This document shows positions 53,871 through 63,145 of a stretch of 64,000 nucleotides of DNA, one piece after another (the stretch's first letter is position 1; each line of letters opens with the position of its first letter). A program made the position numbers and the translations under genes. Under the pieces are notes generated by a model. The model was not told the DNA's origin. It saw only the letters and a list, made by a program, of their open reading frames with translations, and ran no database searches. The stretch comes from Closterium sp. Naga37s-1 (lineage: Eukaryota; Streptophyta; Zygnematophyceae; Desmidiales; Closteriaceae): positions 5,063,001 to 5,127,000 of the forward strand of contig CANJKZ010000723.1 in NCBI GenBank assembly GCA_947471745.1. Reading direction: 5' to 3'.

Positions 53871-55152
53871 CTCGAGTAGTAGTGGTTGTTGCTGCTCCGA
53901 GTAACCGTAGATGGTCTCGCTTATAGGATCGTAGGGTACGTCGAATAGATCATCCTTCGGTCCTGCACTCGAAGCTGCTGACTCCATATCAGTTTTCAAC
54001 TGAGCAGGGTTAGAAGGTTTTATCCGAGGCCAATTCAGCTTCGTGTGGATCTGGAACCTTCCCCTAAGCATTTGCAGCTGTGTAGGCTTCACGTGTGGGC
54101 AATCGGGAGCCTTAACACTGTGCTGCAGGGAGAGAATAGTAACTCCTTGGAATGCACGACCCTTTTCAACGCTCCGGAGTGGTTTGCCCAACTTCTCAAG
54201 TACCGGAATAATGTCAGAAGGCTTTTTGTTGGCCTTGAAATCTCCCCTGAATTTTTTAAAGGCTTGAAAACCCCGAGAGGAACTATTCGTACTCTCGGGG
54301 GTGTTCGGCTGGAGTTTCCAGGTCGGTGCAGAGTCTTGTTTCGCGGAGCCTCCATTTGTCTCGGCGATTTCCCCTGTTGCTGGCTGGTCGTGGCGCTTTA
54401 AATTTGCGCCATCGTGTCCTCCTTTTTTCGCCTTCGTGGATGTCGCACTCTTGTTGCCCTGCAGCTCCGCTAGTACCTTCTTCTTTTTCCAACACGCCAA
54501 GAGTCGATGTCCTACTTCGCCGCAAAATTTGCACATCTCATATTTTGTCGGCCGCTGCTTCGCCTCGATCTTGTCGATATCCATCGGGTTGGCGGTCGTG
54601 GGTGGTGCTGATTGCTCCGTGCCGAATGATCTCTTCGGCACGCGTCCTCGTGTTTCGGGTTGATCTCGCATCAACGCATCGAATCTCTCTGCTACACACA
54701 CCATGTCGCGGTAGTTGTTGTAGTTTGCGGCAATCACCTGTCGGCGGACTTCCATTTTTAGCCCCTCAGTATACGCTTGGATTTTTTCCCCTTCGGTCAG
54801 GTCCGTTATTCGGTTGAGGGGTCGCTGCGAGCCAAATCCGCATTGCATCGTATGTCGGGGTCGTACAGCCAACGGCCTCGAAGTAAATTTCGGGATTCGC
54901 AGTGAATCGACGGACGTCGGTGTCTCTCGCATTCGGATTGAACGATTCCGGTAGCCTCAGACGTGCCGCCTCAAGATTCACTGTAGCTGCTGCCGCTGTT
55001 GCTGGGTGAAGTGTCGGTGTCGCTGCTGTTGCTGCTGGCGTCGCTGCTACGTTCGCTGCTGCTATGGCGGCTACCGACTGGTTCGCGAGAAGCTCCTCTT
55101 TTCGCTGGAGTGCCACTCGCGTCTGTAATTTTTCGTACGGAATTATCACCAT
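53840..55152 (-). pseudogene. Gypsy F gag, frameshifted
   Basis: Starts at 55152 (first codon read as MVIIPYEKLQTRVALQRKEE). An Ala/Thr-rich stretch leads to LRLPESFNPNARDTDVRRFT and the gag core. The frame changes near 54850. Then come LNRITDLTEGEKIQAYTEGL, then EVRRQVIAANYNNYRDMVC and AERFDALMRD. A zinc knuckle CKFCGEVGHRLLAC (about 54530) binds RNA. A Lys-rich tail continues to ISETIYGYSEQQQPLLLE, where another frameshift near 53860 separates gag from the protease DSG. A second start (MEENGDNSVRKITD, at about 55162) is open in another frame but lacks the gag core. Confidence 0.8.
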
Positions 55153-55576
55153 TTTCCTCCATTTGGCGATTTATAGGAAGACATGCAACGAAAATAATCA
55201 AATTCTAGGTGCTGGTCATCTTAATGTGAGTCGAGTTGACTATAGAAATGACGAGGGCTGATTCTGTAGGTCGCGTAATTCTCCCTTAGTTGAAATTCGC
55301 GTTTGATCTCGGCCGTTGAGAAGAAATTCGATCCGACGCTCCAAATTCCAACTTTTTTTGGGCGAAATTCTCGGGTCGTTGAGATTCGAATCGATCCGAT
55401 GGTCGAAATTCCAACTTTTTCGCCACTGGACCTGAGGAGTGTTCGAAAACCGGTTCGAGGGGGATGTTAGAAAATAGCGCGGAACTGGTTTACGTACCCG
55501 AAATCGACGCTTTTCGTCGTCGCCCCCGCGATTTTAAAAGCTAGGTTTAGCGGTCGAAAAACTTCGTGTGCAAACA

Positions 55577-55591
55577 GGCTCTGATACCAAG
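55577..55591 (-). other. Primer-binding site of gypsy F
   Basis: CTTGGTATCAGAGCC on the minus strand, the full tRNA-Met match, adjoining the LTR end CCTCACA. Confidence 0.9.
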
Positions 55592-55783
55592 TGTGAGGAT
55601 CTAGGATCGAGCTCAGAAAAGAGAGTCTGAATTGAATCATCACCGGGGTACAACACGAGGCTATATATAGGCTCGACACAAGGCCTAGTAACCAGGTGTT
55701 ACGCGAAAGTTCCGAGGGTCACGAAGCGTCCCGAACAGATCCTTCCCGAATTCAGTAGAAGGCAATTCGGTGACAACCGAAAA
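55592..55783 (-). repeat. 5' LTR of gypsy F, truncated by element D
   Basis: 192 of about 331 bp, nearly identical to 42712-42900. The remainder (expected GCCCAGAATTCGGTGCACGC) is not found after element D. Confidence 0.9.
55661..55670 (-). promoter_or_regulatory. TATA-like box in the gypsy F LTR
   Basis: CTATATATAG, at the same place in the 3' LTR (42781-42790). Probable core promoter of F. Confidence 0.4.
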
Positions 55784-55913
55784 TGTCAGAATGAACAAGA
55801 GTGATTGAACTAGGAAAGAGTTGGGTACAAGTAGGAAACCCTAAACTTACTGTACCCCATAGTAACTACCCCACTACAGCCTAAACAAACTGTAGCAGAT
55901 ATGACATTTGACA
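55784..55913 (-). repeat. 3' LTR of copia element D (130 bp)
   Basis: TGTCAGAATGAACAAG to ACATTTGACA on the plus strand. It differs strongly from the other LTR of D, with only the central TACAAGT.GGAAACCCTAA and GTACCCC parts in common. Confidence 0.85.
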
Positions 55914-56143
55914 CACCCCCATAGGCAAAGTGGGGGAGAGCAAGGGATCACAAGACCAGTCAAGAAAGGCAAAGCAAGCTCAGGGTGGATCACAACGTCA
56001 CCACACACACTGAGCACAAGCAAAGGGCCACAAGGCCAGTTCACATGTAGAGGCATATATGCAACACAAACATCACAGTGATCTCTACCTAGTAAAGCAA
56101 GCATGCAGGTATATATATATATAGATCACAGTACAACCAAAGC

Positions 56144-59100
56144 CTACAGCAAGTGAGGAAAAGTGGGAACAAGCCCTAGCATAGTACAGAAGCGCTGATG
56201 GTCACAAGGCTGAAGCGCCTTGGTGAACACATCAGCAGTGTTGGCCCGAGTGGCCACGTAACGCAGACGAAGCTGACCGCGCTGCTGCAGCTCTCGAGCA
56301 AGGAAGTAGCGCAGAGCGATATGCTTCGTTCTGTGCTCCAGTCTCTGCTCCTCACACAAGGCAATGGCAGCCTTGTTGTCGACGTACAGCACTGGAGGAG
56401 AACGAGGCCGCTCTCCCAAGTCGGTCTGTAGGTACGTGAGCCAGCGTAACTCCTGTGCAGCCATGGCTGTGGCGTAGATCTCAGCCTCACAACTGGAGCT
56501 AAGAACAGAAGACGAGCGTGTAGAACGCCAAGAAACTGAACCAGAGCCAAGGCTGAAGGTGTAACCCTGAGACGACCGCTGAGTAGCCTGGTCGTCAGCC
56601 CAAGACGCGTCTGAGTGCCCAGTGAGTACAACTCGGTCTCGTCCTCCAAGCACTAGCCCCATGCCCGACGTACTGCACAAGTAGCGCAACACCCTCTTAG
56701 CGGCATCCATGTGCTCCTTCCGGTGACGGCCAGGAGCGACATAGCGTGCAAGGATGCTAAGAGGGTATGCCAGGTCAGGTCGAGTGCAGGTCATCAGGTA
56801 CATGAGGCAGCCCACAAGCTCTGGATACGGGCCACTCAGCTCTACGGACTCATCCGAAGGCAGAGCTGAGAGCGAGTGACCGGTAGGCAGAGGAGTGGGC
56901 TGAGGCGAGGAGTACGTGAAGCGGAAGCGCTGAAGGACCTGCTGCACCATGTGTGACTGAGTCAAGGTGATGGTGCGCCATGCTCTGTCCCGGGTGATCC
57001 GCAAGCCAAGATAGCTTGTCAGTTCACCCAGGTCTGTGCACGTGTGTCTCTTCTGCAGCTCCGACTTCACGTGGGCGAGTGCCGCAGTGTCAGCAGTGGC
57101 AAAGACCAAGTCGTCGACGTACACGAGGATGTAGAACGGCGGCAGCGAGGTGTCGGTGCGTAGAAACAGCGACGGGTCAGCAGTAGAAGGAGCGAACCCA
57201 AGAGTCGCAAGTGTAGTCCTCAGTGTGTCGTGCCACTCACGTGGCGCCTGTCGGAGACCGTAGACTGGCCGCCGGAGGCTCCACTGGGTACCACGAGGGA
57301 ACGACCCAGTGAAGCCAGGTGGGCGGCGCAGCCAGATCTCCTCGTGCAGGCTGCCCTGTAGGAAAGCAGTGCTGAAGTCAAGAGAGTGGAGCTCGTAGTC
57401 ACGCTGAGCGGCGACGTGCAGCAGAACCCGAAGAGTGGTCATCTTCGGGGTCGGGGAGAAGGTCTGGAAGAAGTCAACTCCCTCTCGCTGACTGAAGCCT
57501 CGTGCAACGTAACGCGCCTTGAAGACAGGCGGAGAACCCGGCGGCCGCTTCACCCTGAAAATCCACATGCCACTGACGATGTTCGCCCCAGGTGGGGGAA
57601 CCTCGTCGTCGTAGGTGCCTGTGGACTTCCAGGAAGCCATCTCTGCGTCCATGGCTGTCTGCCACTGAGAGGAGTAGGAACCCTCTATCGCCTCTGCGTA
57701 AGAGCGCGGAGTCGGGATGTCTGGTGCATCCGGGTCTCCCTCAGGGGCAACTAGCATGGACACGAGATGAGGTAAAGCAGCGGCAAAGCACTCAAACTCC
57801 TCCTGCCTGTCCTCAAGGACGTCCGTGCCAAGAGCACACTCACCCCCGACGGACGGAGGACAGACAGACTCAGACTCAGCAACTAGGCAAGCGGCGTAGT
57901 CTAGACGACAAGTGGCAGCAAAGTCGACAAGCTCGGCAACTAAGGCAGACGCAGCAGTGGACTCAAAGGAAGGGTCAGTGACAACAGTAGCCAGGAGACG
58001 CGTGACAGTAGGACTGGCAGCACGAAGGGAGTCAGACTCAGGGTCAGCAAGAGCAGGAAGAGAGGACGTAGGAGGAGACGGGAGAGGGACACGCAGGGGA
58101 GCAGTGGAAGGACGAAGCGCCATCTGGTGAGTGCCTGGGACAGCAGGAGGACGCTGACGCGGTACACGACGACCAGTGTGAGCAGCACGAACAGGCGACG
58201 CTCGACGAGACTCAGGCTCACGACGCTCCGTAAGACCTCCAGTCGGACCAATGTAAGGAGAAGGACCAGGGAGAGGGGAGTCAGACGGTAACTGTGACTG
58301 CGACTGGACAGACGGAGGACACTCTAAGGAGGGAGGAGGACAAGGAGGAGGAGGCTGACCAAGAACCTGCTGAAGGAGCGGAACGAAGTACGGCCGCGGC
58401 CGCGCAGCGTCTCCAGAACCAGCAGAGACACCAGCGCCAGGGTCCTCAGCACCAGCAGCAGCTCCACCTCCAGGGTCCTCAGCACCAGCAGCAGCTCCAA
58501 CTCCAGGGTCCGCAGCACCAGCAGCAGCTCCGACTCCAAGGTCCGCAGCACCAGCAGCAGCTCCAACTCCAGAGTCCGCAGCACCAGCAGCACCTCCAGA
58601 AGAAGCAGCACCTCCAGCAGCTCCAGCAGCCCCAGCACCAGCAGCACCTCCAGCAGCTCCAGCAGCACCAGCAGTACCACCAGCACCAGCAGCACCTCCA
58701 GCAGCGTCAGCAGCACCAGCAGCTCCAGCACCAGCAGCACCTCCAGCAGCGCCAGAAGCACCGCCAGCAGCAGAACCTCCAGCAGCTGGGTCCGCTACAC
58801 TAGGAGCCCCACTCCGAAGACTGCAGCGCCGTGCGTACCACTCTCGGAGCTGCTGGGGAGAGGGCAGCTCCCGCCTAGGAGGGGAAGCACTAGCACCAGC
58901 TCCAGCAGTACTCCTGGCTCCAGAAGCACCTCTCCTGAGGCTGCAGTACTGTAAGTACCACTCACGCAGCTGCTGTGAGGAGAGAGCTCCTCCAGGTGTA
59001 GCACTCTCAGGCTCAGTACCTCCAGACTCAGCACCCCCAGACTCAGCACCCGCAGGCTCCGCACCCCCAGGCTCAGCACCCCCAGACTCCGCAACCCCAG

Positions 59101-61414
59101 GCTCCGCACCCCCAGACTCCGCAACCCCAGGCTCCGCACCCCCAGGCTCCGCACCCCCAGGCTCCGCACGCTCAGGCTCAGCACCCTCAGGCTCAGCACC
59201 CCTAGCAGGACGAGAGTCGACAGCTACCTCGACAGGCTCAACCGGGTCTACCTGGGACACACCTGAGGGAGCGGCACCCTGAGGGGGGAGGGGGTCTACC
59301 ACAGCAGCACCTGGCGCGAGGAAGAGAGGCGGGGGGGGAAGCGGGGCAGTGCGGTAGGGGAAGAGGCGGTAGTAGGGGACGGACTCGTCGAAAGTGACGT
59401 CCTGAGAAGGCAGGACACGGCGCGAGGTGGGGTGGTAAAACTGCCAACCAGACACGTCCGGGACAAAGCCAAGGAAGACACAAGGAACAGCGCGGGAGGA
59501 GAGCTTGTCCGCGGACGTATCGCGAACAAAGGCTCGAGATCCCCAGACCCAAAAGCGTGACGCATCGCCAACCTCTCCTGTCCAACGCAGTGTCGGCGAA
59601 GTCTCCGGAACGGAGACACGGGGCCACAGGTTGAGCTGATGCGCAGCGTATCGGACTGCAAACGGCCACAGAAAGTGGGGGGCAGCCGCATGGATCAAGG
59701 AGGTACGAGCGACCTCCATGACCAAGCCAATGCGGCGCTCAGCAACCCCATTCTGCTGTGGAGAGGCCGGAAGCGTGAACGACTGGCGGATGCCGTGCTC
59801 CGCACAGTAGGCTGCCAAGAGGTCGGAGGAGAACTCACCACCTCTGTCAGAGTGCAAGCGCAGGACAGGAAAGTCCGAGTGGAAACGCTCGCTGAGCTGG
59901 AGACGAGAAGCGCTGATCCAAGGGATCAAAACATCAGGGACCTCACCCTTGGTGCGCAAGGGGAAGACCGTGGTGTAGCGCGAGTAGTCGTCAACAACTA
60001 TTAGGAAGTACCTCTCCTGACCCTGACCACGGACGCGGGCTGGGCCCCACACGTCTATGTGGAGCGTCTGCAAGGGAGCAGTCGTCGGGGGAAACGAGGA
60101 GGAGTGAGGAGCGGCGCGCTGCCGCCCCTCGACACAGGGAAGACAGGGAGGAGCAGGCGAGGGTGGGAGGGGAGGGAGAACCCTGGGAAGACCAGAGACA
60201 AGGTACCGTTTGTGCATGGCACGAAGGCGCTGCACGGACGGGTGACCAAGTCGGTGGTGCCAGAGGACGGTCTCGTGCACCAGAGAGCGACACGAGCAGG
60301 GGGCCGACAGCTGACCTGACGCAGACGCAGACGCAGCTACCTGAGGGGACTCAGTGGTCAGTGTGTACAGGTCCGACCCCGGCTGCCGAGTGAAGGTAGC
60401 CAGGTGACGGCCTGTCCGAGCACACGTGCAGTGTGTCACGCGCTCGTAGGCAGGGGTGAACTGGTGAACACCCCCGTCCTGGAGCGCACAACCCGCCACC
60501 AAGTTCGTAGAGAACGAGGGGAGGTGGAGACCTGACAGTGTGCCCGACGGGACCGCAGGACAAGGAAGGACAGTGGAGGAGGTCGCAATGACCGGACCCC
60601 CAGAGGGGTCAGCGAGGGAGACAGCAACTGGCCGAGCAAGCGGCTCAAGGGCAGTGCGGTCACGAAAGAAACAGCGAGAAGCACCTGAGTCCAGAGTGAA
60701 GGTGTGCAGTGCCTCAGTCGACTCAGTACCAGGGGGCGCAGACTCACGAGCACCTAGAGCAGCAGCCTCACCAGCACCTGGGGTAGCAGACACGCGAGTA
60801 CCGGGAGTGGTAGCCTCACCAGCACCTAGGGCAACAGACGCACTAGCACCTAGAGCGGCAGCCTCACTCACAGGACACGGCAGCTGCACCTGTCCACTAA
60901 CAGAAGCTCCCGAACGACGCACTCCAGAGCGACTGCCACTACGGCCACCCCGACAGCCCCAACTGGCGTACCACTCACGAAGCTGCTGGGGCGAGAGAGG
61001 ACACGGCAGCTGCACCTGTCCACTACCAGAAGCTCCCAACCGACCCACTCGAGAGCAACTACCACAACGGCCACCCCGACAGCCCCAAATAGCGTACCAC
61101 GCACGAAGCTGCTGGGGCGAAAGAGGACACTGCAGCTGCACCTGTCCACTACCAGAAGCTCCCGACCGACCCACTCCAGAGCGACTACCACTACGGCCAC
61201 CCCGACAGCCCCAACTAGCGTACCACTCACGAAGCTGCTGGGGCGTGAGGGACTCACGCGCACGGCCCTGGAGCAGCAGTAGCAGCAGTAGCGGCAGCAA
61301 CAGCAGTAACAGCAGGAGCGGTAGCAGTGGGAGTACAAAAGGCAGTAGCAGCAGTAGCAGCGGTAGCAGTGCTGGTAGGGCAATGCTCACCAGTGGTCGG
61401 CGCGGCAGGCGCAA
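56144..61414 (-). CDS. Copia D gag-pol polyprotein (up to 1756 aa), uninterrupted
   Basis: The frame opens at a TTG (61414) with no ATG nearby, so the start is unsure. A Leu-rich run coded by CTG/CTACTG repeats is probably not translated. Three tandem copies of an about 39-residue module with QQLREWYASWGCRGGRSG lie at 61240-60890. The zinc-like region of C is missing. Protease: FTLDSGASRCFFRDRTAL (about 60690). Integrase: LWHHRLGHPSVQRL, LHIDVWGPARV, LHSDRGGEFSSD and QQNGVAERRIG. Spacer: (GGAEP)n plus Gly/Ala repeats. RT: FSTAFLQGSLHEEIW and YILVYVDDLVFATAD. RNase H: LTGHSDASWADDQ and SCEAEIYATAMAAQ; stop at 56144. The pol motifs are all present; Gag is reduced, as in C. Confidence 0.85.
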   Translation of the reverse strand: MRLPRRPLVSIALPALLPLLLLLLPFVLPLLPLLLLLLLLPLLLLLLLQGRARESLTPQQLREWYASWGCRGGRSGSRSGVGRSGASGSGQVQLQCPLSPQQLRAWYAIWGCRGGRCGSCSRVGRLGASGSGQVQLPCPLSPQQLREWYASWGCRGGRSGSRSGVRRSGASVSGQVQLPCPVSEAAALGASASVALGAGEATTPGTRVSATPGAGEAAALGARESAPPGTESTEALHTFTLDSGASRCFFRDRTALEPLARPVAVSLADPSGGPVIATSSTVLPCPAVPSGTLSGLHLPSFSTNLVAGCALQDGGVHQFTPAYERVTHCTCARTGRHLATFTRQPGSDLYTLTTESPQVAASASASGQLSAPCSCRSLVHETVLWHHRLGHPSVQRLRAMHKRYLVSGLPRVLPPLPPSPAPPCLPCVEGRQRAAPHSSSFPPTTAPLQTLHIDVWGPARVRGQGQERYFLIVVDDYSRYTTVFPLRTKGEVPDVLIPWISASRLQLSERFHSDFPVLRLHSDRGGEFSSDLLAAYCAEHGIRQSFTLPASPQQNGVAERRIGLVMEVARTSLIHAAAPHFLWPFAVRYAAHQLNLWPRVSVPETSPTLRWTGEVGDASRFWVWGSRAFVRDTSADKLSSRAVPCVFLGFVPDVSGWQFYHPTSRRVLPSQDVTFDESVPYYRLFPYRTAPLPPPPLFLAPGAAVVDPLPPQGAAPSGVSQVDPVEPVEVAVDSRPARGAEPEGAEPERAEPGGAEPGGAEPGVAESGGAEPGVAESGGAEPGGAEPAGAESGGAESGGTEPESATPGGALSSQQLREWYLQYCSLRRGASGARSTAGAGASASPPRRELPSPQQLREWYARRCSLRSGAPSVADPAAGGSAAGGASGAAGGAAGAGAAGAADAAGGAAGAGGTAGAAGAAGGAAGAGAAGAAGGAASSGGAAGAADSGVGAAAGAADLGVGAAAGAADPGVGAAAGAEDPGGGAAAGAEDPGAGVSAGSGDAARPRPYFVPLLQQVLGQPPPPCPPPSLECPPSVQSQSQLPSDSPLPGPSPYIGPTGGLTERREPESRRASPVRAAHTGRRVPRQRPPAVPGTHQMALRPSTAPLRVPLPSPPTSSLPALADPESDSLRAASPTVTRLLATVVTDPSFESTAASALVAELVDFAATCRLDYAACLVAESESVCPPSVGGECALGTDVLEDRQEEFECFAAALPHLVSMLVAPEGDPDAPDIPTPRSYAEAIEGSYSSQWQTAMDAEMASWKSTGTYDDEVPPPGANIVSGMWIFRVKRPPGSPPVFKARYVARGFSQREGVDFFQTFSPTPKMTTLRVLLHVAAQRDYELHSLDFSTAFLQGSLHEEIWLRRPPGFTGSFPRGTQWSLRRPVYGLRQAPREWHDTLRTTLATLGFAPSTADPSLFLRTDTSLPPFYILVYVDDLVFATADTAALAHVKSELQKRHTCTDLGELTSYLGLRITRDRAWRTITLTQSHMVQQVLQRFRFTYSSPQPTPLPTGHSLSALPSDESVELSGPYPELVGCLMYLMTCTRPDLAYPLSILARYVAPGRHRKEHMDAAKRVLRYLCSTSGMGLVLGGRDRVVLTGHSDASWADDQATQRSSQGYTFSLGSGSVSWRSTRSSSVLSSSCEAEIYATAMAAQELRWLTYLQTDLGERPRSPPVLYVDNKAAIALCEEQRLEHRTKHIALRYFLARELQQRGQLRLRYVATRANTADVFTKALQPCDHQRFCTMLGLVPTFPHLL
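58420..58790 (-). repeat. Gly/Ala-coding repeat in element D
   Basis: AGCAGCACCTCCAGC-like units give AAGGAAGAAG-type protein in the spacer before RT. Related arrays are at 4540-4860 in B and 47550-47880 in C. Confidence 0.8.
59015..59205 (-). repeat. GGAEP-coding minisatellite in element D
   Basis: 15-bp units as in B and C, with additional GVAES variants. Confidence 0.85.
60885..61260 (-). repeat. 117-bp in-frame tandem repeat (LREWY module) in D
   Basis: Three copies of about 117 bp, each encoding QQLRxWYAxWGCRGGRxGS and SGQVQLxCP. C has two copies, B and H one. Confidence 0.85.
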
Positions 61415-61689
61415 GACGGTGGCGACAGCGGGGCCGCTACAACTGTAGGGCGGGGCCGGGCCGCAGCAGGGAGCTCCGCGGCAGCTGCTGCAGGGCGAGG
61501 CCGGGCCGCGACGGCAGCTGCTCCAGGTGCCAGGGGCGGCTGCTGCAGCGGTGGTTGCTCCAGGGGCCAGGGGCGGCTGCTGCAGGGGCGGCTGCTCCAG
61601 GGGCGAGGGGCGGCTCCTGCAGTGGCGGCTGCTCCAGTGGCCAGGGACGGCTGCTGCAGGGGCGGCTGCTCCAGAGGCCAGGCGCGGAT

Positions 61690-62100
61690 TAGGTCAGGGC
61701 GACGCGGCGGGCAGGGCGACGCCGCGGGCAGGGCGACGCGGCGGGCAGGTGACGACGCCGCAGGCAGGGCGACGCGGCGAGCAGGTGACGACGCCGCGAG
61801 CAGGGCGACGCCGCAAGCAGGTGGCGACGCCGCGGGCAGGGCGACGCGGCGAGCAGGTGACGACGCCGCGGGCAGGCGACGACGCCGCGGGCAGGCGACG
61901 ACGCCGCGGGTAGGCGACGACGTCGTGGGCAGGGGCTACGTCGTGGGCAGGCGACGACGCCGCGGGCAGGCGACGACGCCGCGGGCAGGCGACGACGCCG
62001 CGGGCAGGGGCTACGTCGCGGGCAGGTGACGACGCCGCGGGCAGGCGGCGACGCCGCGGGCAGGCGGCGACGCCGCGGGCAGGGCGACGCGGCGGGCGGC
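61690..62100 (-). repeat. GC-rich minisatellite in the leader of D
   Basis: Units GACGACGCCGCGGGCAGGC and GGGCGACGCGGCGGGCAG. Unrelated in sequence to the leader arrays of B and C although it occupies the same place. Confidence 0.85.
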
Positions 62101-62264
62101 GAGAGCCTGCAGGGGCGGCGCGCGGTCGGGCAGAGGCTGCGCGCTGGCCTGACGAGTCTGCAGGGGCGGCTCTCGGGCCTGACGGGCCTGCAGAGGCGGC
62201 TCGGGGGGGGCCTGACGGGTCTGCAGAGGCGGCTCGGGGGCCTGACGGACCTGCAGGGGCGGCT

Positions 62265-62420
62265 CGAGGGCGCACGAGGGCGCATGAAGGCGCACGAAGG
62301 CGCACTAGCAGAGAAAGGCGCACGAGGGCGCACGAGGGCGCACGAGGGCGCACGAGGGCGCACGAAGGCGCACTAGCAGAGAAAGGCGCACGAGGGCGCA
62401 CGTAAGGTAGGGCGCACGAG
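62265..62420 (-). repeat. GGGCGCACGA short tandem array in D
   Basis: GGGCGCACGA and AGGCGCACGA repeated in tandem, close to the primer site. A longer unit (CACTAGCAGAGAAAGGCG) is duplicated within it. Confidence 0.85.
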
Positions 62421-62476
62421 GGCGCTTCTAGCGGAATAGTGGGCCCATAGTAGAAAGCGGTCCTAGTAGCAACCTA

Positions 62477-62490
62477 GGCTCGTGATACCA
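62477..62490 (-). other. Primer-binding site of element D
   Basis: TGGTATCACGAGCC on the minus strand, directly at the LTR end. It resembles the tRNA-Met type but departs from it after TGGTATCA. Confidence 0.65.
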
Positions 62491-62626
62491 TGTTCGAATC
62501 TAGAATAGAACGAGAATGCATGAAACTAGGTAGGAGGGGGATACAAGTTGGAAACCCTAACAAAGCTGTACCCCCTAAGGCTAAACCCACAATAGCCTAC
62601 ACAATATAAACATATAATGTTTGACA
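62491..62626 (-). repeat. 5' LTR of copia element D (136 bp)
   Basis: TGTTCGAATCTAGAAT to AATGTTTGACA on the plus strand. It is of a different subfamily from the 3' LTR of the same element. Confidence 0.85.
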
Positions 62627-63088
62627 AAATCACTTCCCTATAGGAACCCCACATTTACTTTTGTCACTTTCCAACCCATGCCATCCACCTTGTCCAACTT
62701 GGCCACACTTGCCAACCTGGTTTGGTTTCTCCCAACCACTTGGCATCATCTACAGTGATGGGGACGAATTTCCCAACCCCCAAATGTCTGTACCCCATAT
62801 TGAGTCACTCAACAAACTTCCCAAGTCGTCGCATCCCAATCAAAACTTCGAACGAACATAACTTCGTCGTTCTTGCTCCGATCGCGACGATTCTTGGTTC
62901 GTCGGAAAGCTCTTGAGCAGAGGAGTCACTTCAGATATCTGCTCAAGTCAAACAACCTTCACACACACTTAGAAAATCAAAACTACACCGAACACAAATT
63001 CTTGCACACGCTCACACCACGCATGCAACGCACGAACATATGATAAGAGGTAGACAGACGTGAATGCCATTGATAGCATCACATAACA
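62627..63088 (-). repeat. 3' LTR of copia element E, partial (A-type)
   Basis: Matches about 1845-2322 of the element A LTR (CCACACTTGCCAACCTGGTT, GAGCAGAGGAGTCACTTCA, CATCACATAACA). The outer part is missing at the junction with D. A polypurine-like CCAGAGGGGTAGTT (minus) adjoins it. Confidence 0.85.
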
Positions 63089-63145
63089 AACTACCCCTCT
63101 GGCTGCCTACCATCATCCCACATGCCATAGCTCAATCATGCACCC

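Larger units (their letters stand above)
42712..55783 (-). mobile_element. Ty3/gypsy chromovirus F, with nested copia C
   Basis: Minus-strand element: 3' LTR split by C (42712-42984 plus 50497-50554), coding region 50565-55152, primer site CTTGGTATCAGAGCC (55577-55591), 5' LTR from 55592, cut at 55783 by element D. Domain order gag, protease, RT, RNase H, integrase, chromodomain is that of chromoviruses. It is inserted in the gag of element G. Confidence 0.9.
55784..62626 (-). mobile_element. Ty1/copia element D, probably chimeric
   Basis: Minus strand: LTRs 55784-55913 and 62491-62626, primer site TGGTATCACGAGCC (62477-62490), repeat-filled leader (61440-62470), coding region 61414-56144. 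The flanks GAAAA and AAATC give no target duplication. Left flank is the F LTR, right flank the element E LTR. Confidence 0.85.

Noticed and set aside
54971-55201. Alternative gag start of gypsy F (Ser-rich frame)
   Set aside because: It runs into stops before the gag core. The overlapping frame from 55152 leads into LRLPESFNPNARD.
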